Below, in pieces: positions 18,813 to 29,967 of a stretch of 64,000 nt of DNA (its first letter is position 1; each line of letters begins with the position of its first letter). The stretch lies in the NCBI GenBank assembly GCA_039105265.1, contig JAPFFF010000001.1, positions 4,154,001 through 4,218,000 on the forward strand. Direction: 5' to 3'. The notes under the pieces are model-generated. The model searched no databases and was not told the DNA's origin. It worked only from the letters and a program-made list of their open reading frames with translations. This DNA is from Tritrichomonas musculus (taxonomy: Eukaryota; Parabasalia; Tritrichomonadida; Tritrichomonadidae). The translations under genes and the position numbers were made by a program.

Positions 18813-19034
18813 TAAATGTAGTATCATTATTATTAATATCTTTTCGAAAACATTTTTTAAATTTTCTGCTGAAACTAAATGTGACATCTAAATGCGATAT
18901 TAATGAATGAATGACAATCGATGAACTAAGAATGATTGAATGATTATTTGAATACAGAAAAAGTTAGAAAATCTATAAAAAAGTGATGATTAAAGGACGT
19001 TTAAAATTTGAATTTGATTTGTATTTTCCTCTGA

Positions 19035-19472
19035 ATGTCACAATCAGAGACAGAAGCAGAAGGAGATATATCTGAAATAAAAGAAAAACTCAGACAAATG
19101 CGAGCAGAGAATCGTTTAGTCGCAACAGAAAATCGAAAACTAATCGCTCAAATACAACAAATTGATTTAGATACTGAAATTTTAAAGAAAAATGCAATAG
19201 ATCAGTCAAATCAATTATCTATTGCTCTTCACAAAACAATAAAGCAAATTGAAAACGAAGTTTCTCAACGAGTTAGCGCTCGGAAAGAAAGAAAAGTTCA
19301 AATTCTTACAGGAATTAGACAGAAAACTGAAGAAAATAAAATTCTCTCAGCACAAGTTAAAGCACTTGAAAACGAAATTTTGCGAATTAGACAAATTCAA
19401 GAAACTTATTCAAGTAACATTGTTAAACGAAAACTAAAACAGACAAGAAAAGTTCTTCCTCCAAATGCATAA
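19035..19472 (+). CDS. Small coiled-coil protein
   Basis: This is a 145-residue protein with an ATG start that is almost entirely one predicted helix (about residues 10-130) with heptad spacing of I, L and V, preceded by an acidic MSQSETEAEGD leader and ending in a basic tail (RKLKQTRKVLPPNA). It is intact between a transposon-rich region and a decayed repeat locus. No family was recognised; a short cytoskeletal or axonemal coiled-coil component is one possibility. Confidence 0.7.
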   Translation: MSQSETEAEGDISEIKEKLRQMRAENRLVATENRKLIAQIQQIDLDTEILKKNAIDQSNQLSIALHKTIKQIENEVSQRVSARKERKVQILTGIRQKTEENKILSAQVKALENEILRIRQIQETYSSNIVKRKLKQTRKVLPPNA

Positions 19473-19772
19473 GGAATTATTACTATAGTAATACATATAT
19501 GCGTATTTATTTATATTTTTTATTTTTGTTTTATAAACTCAATGTAATCAACTTTTTAATAAATTTCTATTTTAATGCCTAAACTTTAATAAAATACATA
19601 GCTTATGCATCGGACTATATTATAAAAAAAAAAAAAGGTGGAATTTTTAATCACTATTCAAAAATTATATTATTTAGAGGATATACATAAAAAAAAAAAA
19701 AAAAAAAAAAAAAAGAAAAGAAAAGGATGCAAGATTATGAAGTTTTATATTAATATTAGGAATGTGAAAATT

Positions 19773-20942
19773 TTAATCAATTTTGTTAATTTTCGCAGAA
19801 AATGGGAATCCAAGTTGATACACATCTTCAAATGAAGAAGGTAATGATACTTCTTTTAATGATGAACATTCATTGAAAGCAAACTTACCTATTGTTTGAA
19901 CTGATTTAGGAATATCAATTTTTTCTAACAATTCACATTGAAAGAAAGCGTAATCGCCAATTGAAACAACAGATGGAGGAATAGAAATATCAGTTAGTGA
20001 TGCACATGAACAGAAAGCATAATTTCCTATCGATTCAACTGATGATGGAATCTCCACTTTTTGTAAAGAAACGCAATCTCTGAAAAGGCCGCTACTAATT
20101 TTATCAATAGGACCAGAAATTGAAATTTTTTCCAAATTTTTGCAAGCCTTGAAAACGTTAAATCCAAATAATGATACTGATGATGGGATTTCAATAAATT
20201 TAAGCGAGCCACAACTTTCAAAAGCAGACTCTTCAATTAATTTTATAGAGCTAGGAATTATCACTTTTTCTAATGAAGTACATTTTTTGAAGCAATAATT
20301 ATGAATTGCCATTAATGAAGAAGGTAGGATTATCTCTTTAAGTGATTCACAACCGTTAAAGCAAGATTTACCAATTGAAGAAACAGTTGAAGGAATCGAA
20401 ATTTCTTTCAATGATGAACATGAACAGAAGGCACAATTGTCAATACTAATCAAAGATGGCGAAAGAGAAACATCATAAAGTAATTCACATCTTTCGAAAG
20501 CCGAAACGCCGATGTTTTTCACAGACGATGGAATCTTAATTTGTATCATTGCCGAACAACCATAAAAGGTGAAATTTGGTATAATATTTAAATGAGGAGG
20601 AAGGTCAACTTGTATAAGTGTTGTGCAATCCCTGAAGCATGAAAGTCCAATCGATTTTACTGAGTCAGGAATTGTTATTTTGAAGAGCATCTTGCAGCCT
20701 TCAAAAACATTGCCACCAATTGATGTAACTGACGAAGGAATCGTTACTTCTTCAAGTGACGAACAACCGTAAAATGCATAGTTTCCAATCGATTTAACGG
20801 TCTCCGGAATCACTATTTTAGTCAGCTTTGAACTTTGATAAAAAGTGCTGATACCAATTTCAACACCTTGATGCGCCAATAAAAGATCGAAAATTTCTTG
20901 TTGATCGTTTTCAATTGCAGTAAGTAAAGGTGATTTATAAAA
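19773..20942 (-). pseudogene. BspA-type leucine-rich-repeat part of a decayed ankyrin/LRR locus
   Basis: An open frame of 390 codons encodes about 15 repeats of roughly 23 residues of the LRR_5/BspA kind (for example VIPETVKSIGNYAFYGCSS, IPSSVTSIGGNVFEGCKML). It has no ATG start: the apparent first Met at 20879 is TTG, and the frame runs upstream to a TGA at 20943-20945. Its first residues, SPLLTAIENDQQEIFDLLL, are an ankyrin repeat, so this is the 3' part of a longer ankyrin-LRR protein whose 5' part lies at 21313-22563. BspA-type proteins in trichomonads are mostly surface-associated or secreted, but no signal peptide or membrane helix is visible here. It may be annotated elsewhere as a stand-alone gene. 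Confidence 0.7.
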
Positions 20943-21312
20943 TCATTTTGATTTTGGAATTTTATTTATAAATTTTTTTTGAAATTACATTAAATATATT
21001 GATTTTCAAAAACTTTATTTAAAACAATTTAATGCTTTGGAATCTTATTCAAATGCTTTTTAATAATGAAACTCCATTTAAAAACAATCCAATTTAGAAA
21101 TTTCATTTAAAAAAAAAACAATTTTTTTCAAACACAATTAAAAAAAAATTTTTTTTTGAAATGCTATTAAAAAACTTTAAATTATTTGAAATGGATTTAA
21201 TATTAACATCGATTTCTGGATGAGATAACAAAAGTCTAACAGTTTCTAAGTTTCCTTTTTCAACTGCGACATTTAATGCTGCTTTATTTGAAACAACAAA
21301 AAATTAGAAATT
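20943..21312 (-). other. Low-complexity interruption with a stranded ankyrin repeat
   Basis: About 21195-21295 on the minus strand encodes one good ankyrin repeat (NKAALNVAVEKGNLETVRLL, then LSHPEIDVN), in the same frame as the upstream ankyrin gene but past its stop. The rest (20945-21190) is degenerate tandem sequence of the form GAAATTTCATTTAAAAACAA with several stops. No trichomonad-type splice signals were seen, so an intron is not supported. Confidence 0.6.
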
Positions 21313-22563
21313 TCATTCAAATTCTAAAAAATTGAAAATTTTATTCAAAATTTTTTGTTTTTGGAATTTTATTTTGAAATTTAATGTAATTGGAACGTTA
21401 TTTACGAAAATGTTATGAAAACTACATTCAAAAAGTATAGCCAAAGGAATTTTATAATGCAAAATATCATTCAAAACTACTGTTTCGTTTACTTTAAGGT
21501 TAGTGTCACTTATAACGAACGAAATCAAAGGCGTGCAATTGTATTTACAAAGGCTGTAGAAAGCCAAATTATCAGTCAAATTCTCTGGGAAGTAAAGATA
21601 GTTACAACACTCGATGCTTGCAGCTAAACAATTCGAAAGATTTTCAATTTTATATTTATTGATGATGTAATCAGCTATTTCATTGTGATGACATAAAATA
21701 GCTTCACGAAGACATTCATCGTAAAATGAATCATCAGGCTCAATTTCGTTCTCTTCGATTATGTGGATGATTTCCATGTTTCTGCCGTGGATTGCGTAAA
21801 GCCACAATGAAGGCTCCATTTCTGCTCCGTTAAGAATCAAAAATTTGAAGATTTTCAAAGAGCCAAAGAATGCAGAGTATTCAAGTAACGATGGCACTTT
21901 TGTAGTCAAAAGTGAATTCGTTTCAAAAATGGAGGATGTAACTTTTTTTGAAGCCGGAAGGCGCTTCATCTGAAAAAATGACGAAAATGAATCAATTGAA
22001 TCATTTCGAATATATTGATAAAGAGGGCTTTCATTCTCTCCAACTTTTTGATACTTGAAAAAATGGTCGCCGTGGCTTTGATACTCCTTTTCGTAAGATT
22101 TACGAGATACTCGACCAATGACTTGTTGAACTTGCGGGAAAAGATAATTCAAATAATAAGCGGACGAAAAATTTTTGCTTTTTAATGTTCTGAAAAGGGA
22201 CTGATCAACCGTTATGAACTTGTTTTCAATAACAAAAAGAAGAAGCTTTTTGTTGGAATTAAACATGTCAAGTATTTCTTTGTTCGTGAAACTTTTTTTG
22301 ATGTTTTGGTTGTAATGAAGAAGAATTTGCTCAATTTTGTCGAAAAAATCGGGGGAGCGATGATGATCATTCGATATTTGCACTAAAAGTCGAATAAATT
22401 CTTTGAATTCAAGAGGACTCTCTACGATTTTTTGATCACTGATTAATGCTATTAAATTATCAAAATAATTATTTGGGTTGGTACTGGCATCAACAAATTC
22501 AAGAAGCTTGCTTTGAATATCCTTTTTATTGTTTAAATATTCTTGAATACTTAGTTGTTCCAT
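21313..22563 (-). pseudogene. Ankyrin-repeat protein with DUF3447-type N-terminus (5' part of the decayed locus)
   Basis: A 416-codon frame starts at a true ATG with a good Inr 12 bases upstream. The N-terminal region (about residues 1-200) is the helical domain common to trichomonad ankyrin proteins (LLEFVDASTNPNNYFDNLI, LLLFVIENKFITVDQSLF). Ankyrin-like or DUF3447-type helices follow (LLEYSAFFGSLKIFKFLILN, EPSLWLYAIHGRNMEIIHII). The end is low-complexity and stops at TGA, then in the same frame a second stop precedes an intact ankyrin repeat. It may still be expressed as a truncated protein. I treat it as the 5' part of a locus that once ran on to the LRR block. Confidence 0.6.
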
Positions 22564-22572
22564 TAATGTTTT

Positions 22573-22577
22573 AATGA
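22573..22577 (-). promoter_or_regulatory. Inr initiator for the ankyrin gene
   Basis: The minus strand reads TTTTCATTAA, matching TCA-Y-W, 12 bases before the ATG. Confidence 0.5.
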
Positions 22578-22792
22578 AAAAGATTAAATAAAAAAATTGA
22601 GTGTTCGTGAAAAACTTTTTGAACGATATCTTGAAAAAGTTTTTCGAAATTTGGTTTCAATCAAAATAGGGAAAAAAAACATTTTTTGAAATATGATTTA
22701 GTTAAAGATTGCATTTTGAAACTTATCACTTCATAATTTATAATTGTTATTAATTTATTTTTTTTTTTTTTTTTTGGATTATGAAATATAGT

Positions 22793-23153
22793 AATTTGAG
22801 GTTCTCCTTCCCTAAAAAAATGTAAATTATTCAATATTGAATTAACTCATAGAATATATAATTCAATAGAGCATTTTTCGGAAAAAGTTTTGGTGAAAAA
22901 TAAAAATATTTGGCCTCAACGATTAAATCTTATTTTATTCAAAATTTTATTGAATCTTTAATTCTATGATTTCTATCTGTAAAAAAACAAAATCGGTAAG
23001 ATTTCATAAATATATTTTTATTAAATCATATGAAATATATATCTATATAAATTTTATATTTTAATTCATTTTTAAAAACGATATTTATGTATATTTTATT
23101 TGTGAAATCTCATTGAATTTAATCTTATGAATTTGAAAGGAGAACCTTGAAAT
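22793..23153. mobile_element. Candidate short inverted-repeat element
   Basis: The left end reads ATTTGAGGTTCTCCTT and the right end, read on the other strand, ATTTCAAGGTTCTCCTT: 16-17 bases with few differences, 361 bases apart, and AT-rich noncoding DNA between. A target duplication is not clear. It abuts the next element. Confidence 0.4.
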
Positions 23154-23154
23154 G

Positions 23155-23315
23155 TCTTGGACCGATTCAATTTTTCTTGGACCAACTGAATATTTTATAT
23201 GAGGTTAATGAAATTTATAATAAATTCTTTGAAAATATTATTTGTTTTTTAAATTATTTTCAATGAGCTAATTCAAAATTTTCAGTCGGTCAAAGACAAT
23301 TTGAATGGTCCAAGA
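23155..23315. mobile_element. Short inverted-repeat element, 161 bp
   Basis: The left end begins TCTTGGACCGATTCAATTTT and the right end, read on the other strand, TCTTGGACCATTCAAATTGT; both continue for about 35 bases to ACTGAA. The interior is AT-rich and noncoding. No convincing target duplication was found. The inner sequence repeats CTTGGACC in each arm. Confidence 0.55.
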
Positions 23316-24234
23316 TATTTTTACCTACTGTATATGTATAAATATAAATAAAGAAATACTACATTTTTAGTGAAAAATATATATTGAAAAGATTTATTTT
23401 CTAGTAAAAAGTCTTTTTTTCTATCGAATTATAGAAATAAGGGATTTAATTGAAATGAAAATATTAAATATGTAGGAATAATTCTTGTTAATTCTTAAAC
23501 AAAAGGCCATCAACTTAAAAATAACCTTCCTTGATGCACTTTCTTCATTTTAGAATTTTAGAATTAAATATTATATTTAGTGCACAGGTACTAAATAAAA
23601 AAAGTTTTTATAACAATACACTAAAAATAACATTCAAATTTCAAATCATTTATGCTTTTTGAAACCTTATCATAAAAATAAAAAAAAAAGTAATTCAATA
23701 AATGAATTTCTAATCAATCGAAAAAAACTAATAAAAAAATATAAACCTAGATAGAAATAATGAGTTTTTGCCAATTAATAAGTCTTGAACAATCATTTGA
23801 AGTATTTTATATGAAAGCATTTTTGCAATATATTCTTTTTTATCGAAATTTTTTTACATAGAAAAGGAAAAAGGGATTAAAAATCTCCAGAGATCATAAT
23901 AATATAAATGTATTAGTGGCTGATGCATTCAAAAATCTAAATTATTAAGTGAGTATAAATTTTTCTCTCAAATGAATGAATTTAACTTTTTAAAAATAAC
24001 TTTTTTTTTAAACAAAAAATTCAATGAGTTTTTTGAAAGATTTTAAGGTATCATTGTTTTTTTTCAAAAATATAAAAATTAAAAATATACAATATAACAA
24101 ATCAAACTACATAGTTAGTTGTCAAAAATACGTTGGAACTTTTTTAAATTCGTAAATTATATAAAAAGTTCCTACGTGCATTTTAAATAAAAATCGTGAA
24201 ATGATATGAGAAATTGAGTGTGACTTTTTAAATT
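23316..24234. other. AT-rich upstream region of glycogen synthase
   Basis: The stretch is low-complexity AT-rich DNA with no frame, RNA gene or paired ends recognised. Only the Inr near its right end has a clear role. Confidence 0.5.
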
Positions 24235-24239
24235 TCATT
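24235..24239 (+). promoter_or_regulatory. Inr initiator for glycogen synthase
   Basis: AATTTCATTATT matches TCA-Y-W. The predicted first base is 24237, giving a 14-base leader. Confidence 0.6.
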
Positions 24240-24250
24240 ATTATTCTTTA

Positions 24251-27200
24251 ATGAGTTTCGATTCTTTTGCATCTAGAGTCCCACTCTTTTTACCCGTAAC
24301 TGACTTGCTCAACCAACCAATTCATGTTGATGAGTTAGAGCAACAAACTATTACAATTCCTGTTTCCTACACATTATTGGAAGTCCTTGCTCACGCTTCA
24401 ATCAAGGAAGGATCAGTAAAGCATGTTCATGCATTTTTAGATGAGGTTATGAAGAACCCAAGCTATTTCTTCCCAGATGTTCCTCTTCTCTTCGATAGAG
24501 AATTTGGAGGCTTATCACTTTTCGTTCCAGATGATGGACAAGAACATATTCTTAACTGGCGTGCCTTAATTCTTGAATTCCACCTTGGTATTCTTTCAGC
24601 TCTTGGCTGGAATGATATTTCTAAAACTAAAAAACAAGTTTCTTTTACAAATGCCGAGGAATCTATCTTACATCGACCAGCAGGAGATCAAGTTGGAAGC
24701 CGTACAAACCAAGGTGGAAAGTCATTTAACCCAGGAAGCCTTTCTCTTAGAAACCAAAATAGATGTGTTGGATCATTTTCAAATTCCAGGAGTACAATTG
24801 GATCAATGAAGATGTCTTTTGATAATATTCAATACGAAGTTGCTCCTCCAATCAATCGTCAAGAATCTACACAAGCCATCAAGGACATTAGCAGTTTGAA
24901 TCTTGAAGTCAACCCTCTTTTCAATGCATCAATTACACCCAGCTTCGAAAATTCTCTCTTCAAAGCTCTTATTCTTTCAGTATTCTCACGTGGTTTATAT
25001 GACAAAGCTTTGGGTAACTTAATTTTGAACGAATTCACAACAGAATTTGGAGAAGCTAACATCAAACTCGGAAAAACAGTCGATTCATCATCCGTTTTTG
25101 AAGGCTACTACACAAATATTCTTAGAACATTACTCCCTCCAGAAGATGAAAAAGAAATCCGTGAAAATCTTATTGCCGATAATGTTGGAGCAGTTTTATC
25201 CAAGCTAGACTCACTTGTTCCATTTGATTGCTTACCTCATTCTCGCAACTTTTATGAAGCAATTCTCGCACCAATTTGCTATCATGAGAATGCTCAATAT
25301 GCTTCACGCGCAGAAAAGTTGTACACAATGCTCATTAACGGACATGGATGGGATATTCATAGCACTGAAATTACCACAGCTGACCAAGAGCTCCAATTTG
25401 AAAAAATCCCAGATTATGTTGTTCTTGTTTCAGCACCACTTGGCGATAAATCTGCATTTGCTGTTTTAACAACCAACTCATATAAAGCATTTTACAGCGG
25501 CTATTATGATTATTGCTATGCTAAGCCATCATCTATGGGTGATTATGAAATCGATAATAACAGACCAATTGGAAGATACATTGTTTTACCAGCTGGTGCT
25601 CGTAAAGAAATCATTCATGAGCTTCCAGCATTCGACGATAAAGGAGTCATTAAATTTGAAGAACTCGGCAAAAATCTCGAAACTCTTGCAAACGCTGGCG
25701 TTACAGCAGTTCACATCACTGGCGTTATTGAGAGAAACTTCCTTCACGACTTAACTTCTGTAACAGATCACTCCCTCATTTCTGAAGAGTGCGGAGGAAT
25801 AGAGGCATTCAAAGATTTATGCGAACGTGCAAAGACTTACGGATTAAGAGTTCTTATTGATTTCACACCATGTGTTTGCCTTCTTAACTCAGCAAAGAAA
25901 TATGCTCCGTTTACAACTTTGACAATTGACAAACGTGGAAGACTTTTAACAGCAGATATCCCAGAAACAGAAATGCTTCTTCTTAATTACAGATCACTTA
26001 AATTCTGGGATCTTCTTGCTGAAGAAATCACTAACCTTTGCCAAACATGCGATATCAGCGGTTTCTACTTCGGCCCACTATCCCATTGGGATACTGTCCT
26101 TTCAAGAAACCTTAAAGAACTTACCAGAAACGATCCAGACCACACTCCTCACTATACAGTCCAAAACATCATCGATGGATCAATTGTTTCAACACGTAAG
26201 AATGCTCCACGTTGTGGAATGGCAGAAAGGAATTTCTCCTACTCACCATTCCTCTCAAAGCTTATGCGTACTGTCTGGTCAAAGGTACCAAATGCATTTG
26301 TTTGGATGCAATGCGAAGTTGAACAAGAACCATTTGTTGCAAACTCTGGTATCATTCCATCCAACTATGCATTCAGAAACGTTTTCCAAGCTGCAATTGA
26401 GCACTCAGTTCACAACGACAATGTTGACTCTGTTAATGCAAATGAAGAACTGATCAAATTCTATGATGCACGAAAGAAGCGAAATCCAAAGGGAACATTG
26501 AATATTGTTCCATTTGGAGCATTAATGGATGGTCCACACAATATTCCAGCAGAAGGACTTCCAATTGCAATTGATCTTCTCTTCTATCTTTCTGATGTTC
26601 CTCTTATCAGCGGCTGCCTTGATACAGCAATGTTCTATGTTAATGCTTATTCAATGTTCAAGCAAGCAACTGAAGAAACATACATCGAAGTTAGTGATGA
26701 TGATGAAACTTTAGAAGAAGAAGAAGTTATGGAATTATCAATCAAGGAACAAGAACAAAAGAAGAAATTATTAGCCAAGGAAGCTGCAGCTTCTGCAGAA
26801 AAAGGCACAGAAAAAACAATTGAAAAACAAAAGAAACTCAAGAGAGTCAAGAGGAAGGTTCTCCGTGGAACAAAATGGTTCCCACCAGCACAAAGATTCT
26901 CTAGCCTTCTCAAGAACAGAGCAGGAACAAGAACAAAGGCTGACTGGGTTCTCGATGGCGATCTTCACATCCTTCCAGTTTCATATGATTCACATCCAAT
27001 GCGTGCTATTCTCGCTGTTGCTCGTATTTCAAAACGTGCTCACAAGTGCGCTCTTATTTGCAGCTCCTTCTACATGTACAACCTCATTTATGAAGTTGGA
27101 GTTCTTTCACTTCCAATCTTCGCTGATGCTCCACCTGAATCAGTTGTTGAAATCAAACCACTTATTGGCGCTTCTGGACAAGCTCAATATTATGGACTTA

Positions 27201-29161
27201 ACGAAGTTACACAAAATTCATCCTCTCTCTTCCTTGATCTCGAGAAATTCGAAACCTCACTTTACGAAATCAATGTTCTTACACCACCAATTCCACCCAA
27301 CATTGGACGTCAACTTGTTGGCGATGTTTACAGACGTCTCGAAAACGCTATCAACTACAACTCCACCACAGTTTTGGCCAACAACACCATTTTCAATACA
27401 ATCCTTGGATTCATTGATAAAGAACCAGATGATGAACAACTCAAGAACCTTATTTCCATTCTTCCTAATTCAGAAACCATTTACGCAATTCTTAGACAAT
27501 CACTCGTCTTTGCAACAAGAAACAAGAAGGTAGACAGACATCTTGTCAAGATTACAGATGAAAAAGAAGTAATGGCTCGTGAACAATTAGCCCTCCGCAT
27601 CATTCACCGTATTGCAGAATCCAAACTTAGTTACATTGCCGATATTGGTGTTCGAATTCTTAGCGATAACCTTCTTGGCCCAATCATGTTCGTTACACCA
27701 GAACTTGGTCCATTCTCCAAGATTGGAGGTATCTCAACTATGGTTTGGGATCTTTGCAAGGAACTTGCTGCACTTGGTCTTGATGTTCACGTTGTTTCTC
27801 CATATTACAACGTAAACAACAAAGGTGAAACTGGTTATCTCAAGAAATACGGAATTGAATTCGTCCAAACAATCGATGTTTATGTTCCAGAACAAACCAA
27901 GATCGGAATTCACTATGGCCTTGTTGAAGGTGTCAAATGCTGGTTCCTTCACCATTATTCATACTTCGCAGTTGCATATCCAACAGGCTCAACAACATTC
28001 AAGCTTCAACTTCTTGTTGTCATTGCCAAGGCATCTCTCGAAATGTGTTGCCAAGTCAGAGTCTATCCAAGATTATTCGTCACAAACGACTGGCCAACAG
28101 GTCTTGTTCCAGCTATTGCTAGGAAGCAATTCGGCTCAGTCTTTGACAACTCACTCTTCCTCCACATCTTCCACAACCTTGGCGTTGGTTATGCAGGAAA
28201 GATTTGGCCAAACAATGGCGATACTGGCTCATTACGTTACATCCATCAACTTCCAGATGAACTTATTGTTGATAACTTTGATCACTCAATCGATCCATCA
28301 CAGTGCGTTCTTCTTTCAACCGATCAATGGGCAACAGTTTCCAAGAAATACAGAGACGAACTTCTTGAAGGTTCACCATATTCATGGCTTTTGAAGAGAT
28401 ATCCAGAACCATTTGCATACTCAAATGGTATCAGATTTGGCGAACGTCTTGAACAAATCAAGAAACTTGGCATGAACCACGATGAAGCTAAGAGAGTCGT
28501 TCAACAGAAATACTTCGGCCAAGCTGATGATTCTAAATGCCTCTTCATTTTCGTCGGAAGAATTGTCGAACAGAAAGGTGTCCACCTTATCATCGACTGC
28601 TTCGAAGCCCTCAACAGAGAGTACAACGACAAATTCCAATTCATTGTTGGCGGTCAAGCATATCCAGACGACCGTTCATACGGTCTTCCATGCTCACAAA
28701 AGATGGTTGATCTTAAACAAAGATATCCAAAGAACTTCTGGGCAGATCCATCTCAATTCTTTACAGACGGTCTTCTCTGCTACCAAGCTGCAGATTACAC
28801 ACTTGTTCCATCAATGTTCGAACCATCGGGTATCGTTCAACAAGAAGCATTCGCTTCTGGATGCCCATGTATCGCATTCAGAACTGGAGGTCTTGCTGAT
28901 ACAGTCTTTGAATATGACAGAGAAAAGAAGACCGGAAACGGTTTCGTTTTCTGGTCATTCCAACACCGCGACTATATCATGGCTATTCAACGCGCTTACG
29001 AAGTTTTCGTCGACAAGCCAAACTATTGGAAGCTCAGAGAAAACGCATTCAACTCAGTTCTTACTGTCGAAGAAGTTGCTGTTCAATGGTCACGTGAATT
29101 TGCACGTATGTTCTTGAAGATTTTCGAGAAGAAAGAACCAGAAACAGAACAAAAGAAGTAA
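24251..29161 (+). CDS. Giant glycogen (starch-type) synthase fused to an amylase-like region
   Basis: This 1636-residue protein makes storage glycogen in the cytosol by adding glucose from a nucleotide sugar to the chain end. Residues about 1142-1620 are a GT5-type glycogen synthase. They begin IMFVTPELGPFSKIGGIS, where K-x-G-G is the donor-binding motif, contain FVGRIVEQKGVHLI, and carry the catalytic MFEPSGIVQQEAFASG near residue 1522. Residues about 470-800 resemble a GH13 amylase barrel (LRVLIDFTPCVCLLN, SGFYFGPLSHWDTV), but the expected 'GFRxD' nucleophile phrase is GFYFGP, so it is probably non-catalytic. A charged linker (about 815-880) separates the two parts. Typical glycogen synthases are 450-700 residues, so this is a large fusion. 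Codons are C-ending far more often than in neighbouring genes, typical of high expression. The stop forms TAAA, which can act as the polyadenylation signal in trichomonads. Confidence 0.9.
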   Translation: MSFDSFASRVPLFLPVTDLLNQPIHVDELEQQTITIPVSYTLLEVLAHASIKEGSVKHVHAFLDEVMKNPSYFFPDVPLLFDREFGGLSLFVPDDGQEHILNWRALILEFHLGILSALGWNDISKTKKQVSFTNAEESILHRPAGDQVGSRTNQGGKSFNPGSLSLRNQNRCVGSFSNSRSTIGSMKMSFDNIQYEVAPPINRQESTQAIKDISSLNLEVNPLFNASITPSFENSLFKALILSVFSRGLYDKALGNLILNEFTTEFGEANIKLGKTVDSSSVFEGYYTNILRTLLPPEDEKEIRENLIADNVGAVLSKLDSLVPFDCLPHSRNFYEAILAPICYHENAQYASRAEKLYTMLINGHGWDIHSTEITTADQELQFEKIPDYVVLVSAPLGDKSAFAVLTTNSYKAFYSGYYDYCYAKPSSMGDYEIDNNRPIGRYIVLPAGARKEIIHELPAFDDKGVIKFEELGKNLETLANAGVTAVHITGVIERNFLHDLTSVTDHSLISEECGGIEAFKDLCERAKTYGLRVLIDFTPCVCLLNSAKKYAPFTTLTIDKRGRLLTADIPETEMLLLNYRSLKFWDLLAEEITNLCQTCDISGFYFGPLSHWDTVLSRNLKELTRNDPDHTPHYTVQNIIDGSIVSTRKNAPRCGMAERNFSYSPFLSKLMRTVWSKVPNAFVWMQCEVEQEPFVANSGIIPSNYAFRNVFQAAIEHSVHNDNVDSVNANEELIKFYDARKKRNPKGTLNIVPFGALMDGPHNIPAEGLPIAIDLLFYLSDVPLISGCLDTAMFYVNAYSMFKQATEETYIEVSDDDETLEEEEVMELSIKEQEQKKKLLAKEAAASAEKGTEKTIEKQKKLKRVKRKVLRGTKWFPPAQRFSSLLKNRAGTRTKADWVLDGDLHILPVSYDSHPMRAILAVARISKRAHKCALICSSFYMYNLIYEVGVLSLPIFADAPPESVVEIKPLIGASGQAQYYGLNEVTQNSSSLFLDLEKFETSLYEINVLTPPIPPNIGRQLVGDVYRRLENAINYNSTTVLANNTIFNTILGFIDKEPDDEQLKNLISILPNSETIYAILRQSLVFATRNKKVDRHLVKITDEKEVMAREQLALRIIHRIAESKLSYIADIGVRILSDNLLGPIMFVTPELGPFSKIGGISTMVWDLCKELAALGLDVHVVSPYYNVNNKGETGYLKKYGIEFVQTIDVYVPEQTKIGIHYGLVEGVKCWFLHHYSYFAVAYPTGSTTFKLQLLVVIAKASLEMCCQVRVYPRLFVTNDWPTGLVPAIARKQFGSVFDNSLFLHIFHNLGVGYAGKIWPNNGDTGSLRYIHQLPDELIVDNFDHSIDPSQCVLLSTDQWATVSKKYRDELLEGSPYSWLLKRYPEPFAYSNGIRFGERLEQIKKLGMNHDEAKRVVQQKYFGQADDSKCLFIFVGRIVEQKGVHLIIDCFEALNREYNDKFQFIVGGQAYPDDRSYGLPCSQKMVDLKQRYPKNFWADPSQFFTDGLLCYQAADYTLVPSMFEPSGIVQQEAFASGCPCIAFRTGGLADTVFEYDREKKTGNGFVFWSFQHRDYIMAIQRAYEVFVDKPNYWKLRENAFNSVLTVEEVAVQWSREFARMFLKIFEKKEPETEQKK

Positions 29162-29374
29162 ACCATAAAACCTGATAAATCATAAATTCTTTTAAGTAAA
29201 AAAACGCCGTTTAAATAATTAAATTCATTCTTTTCTTTTATTTTTTTTTTTTACTTAAATTCATGAGAAGCTTCTCATGAATTCAATTAAAAAAAGATGC
29301 TAAAATATTCATGAGGAATGTTTACAAAATTAGAAATGTCAAATAAATTATTACATTTTCTCTCTCTTTTTTTC

Positions 29375-29713
29375 TTATTTTCTTATTGGAAAGAATGGCG
29401 CATTATTTTTGGTTAAGAAAATCCTAACATCAAAACCAAATTCGGTGTTATCGTGCCTTTTATAATTGGTTTTTGTTTCTTTTGTGAAGTCTAATGGGAT
29501 TGAAAGTATGGCTTTATCGCTGGTCTTCTTTTTTTTACTGATGTGAATATTTGCTAAGTCTGGATTTTGAATAGGGTCATAATTAAAAAAGTGATACTCA
29601 TCTGACGATTTTTGCTTATCAGGAGGTTTAGAATATGGATCTCTCTCAATTTCGATATTTTTGTCTTTTCTCCATTGCCGCAATTGCGAAAGATCTTGAA
29701 TACTTCTATTCAT
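29375..29713 (-). CDS. Small uncharacterised protein
   Basis: This is a 112-residue basic protein starting at a true ATG. It has a KDKNIEIERDPYSKPPDKQK stretch, a YHFFNYDP motif and a lysine run, and no membrane helix or known domain. It lies tail to tail with glycogen synthase, 213 bases apart. Its length and the mix of P, Y, F and K recall small axonemal proteins, but no family could be named. Coding status rests on the clean frame and protein-like composition. Confidence 0.55.
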   Translation of the reverse strand: MNRSIQDLSQLRQWRKDKNIEIERDPYSKPPDKQKSSDEYHFFNYDPIQNPDLANIHISKKKKTSDKAILSIPLDFTKETKTNYKRHDNTEFGFDVRIFLTKNNAPFFPIRK

Positions 29714-29967
29714 TTCTTTTTTTTTTTTTTGGCGCTAAATTTCTTAAACGTAAATTTTTTGATAACATTGAATATTCAATCTTGAAGTTCTAAAGATTTT
29801 TACACTTCTCTGAAAGATTAAAATCAAGCACGTAGTTCTGGATGTAAACACATTAGTTTTAACTTTGTTCAATTGATATTTATGCTAATAAATAGATTAA
29901 AACATTTTATGATTTAAAAGAATAGGAAATTTTTAATAATATTTATTAATATGCAATTCATTTATTA

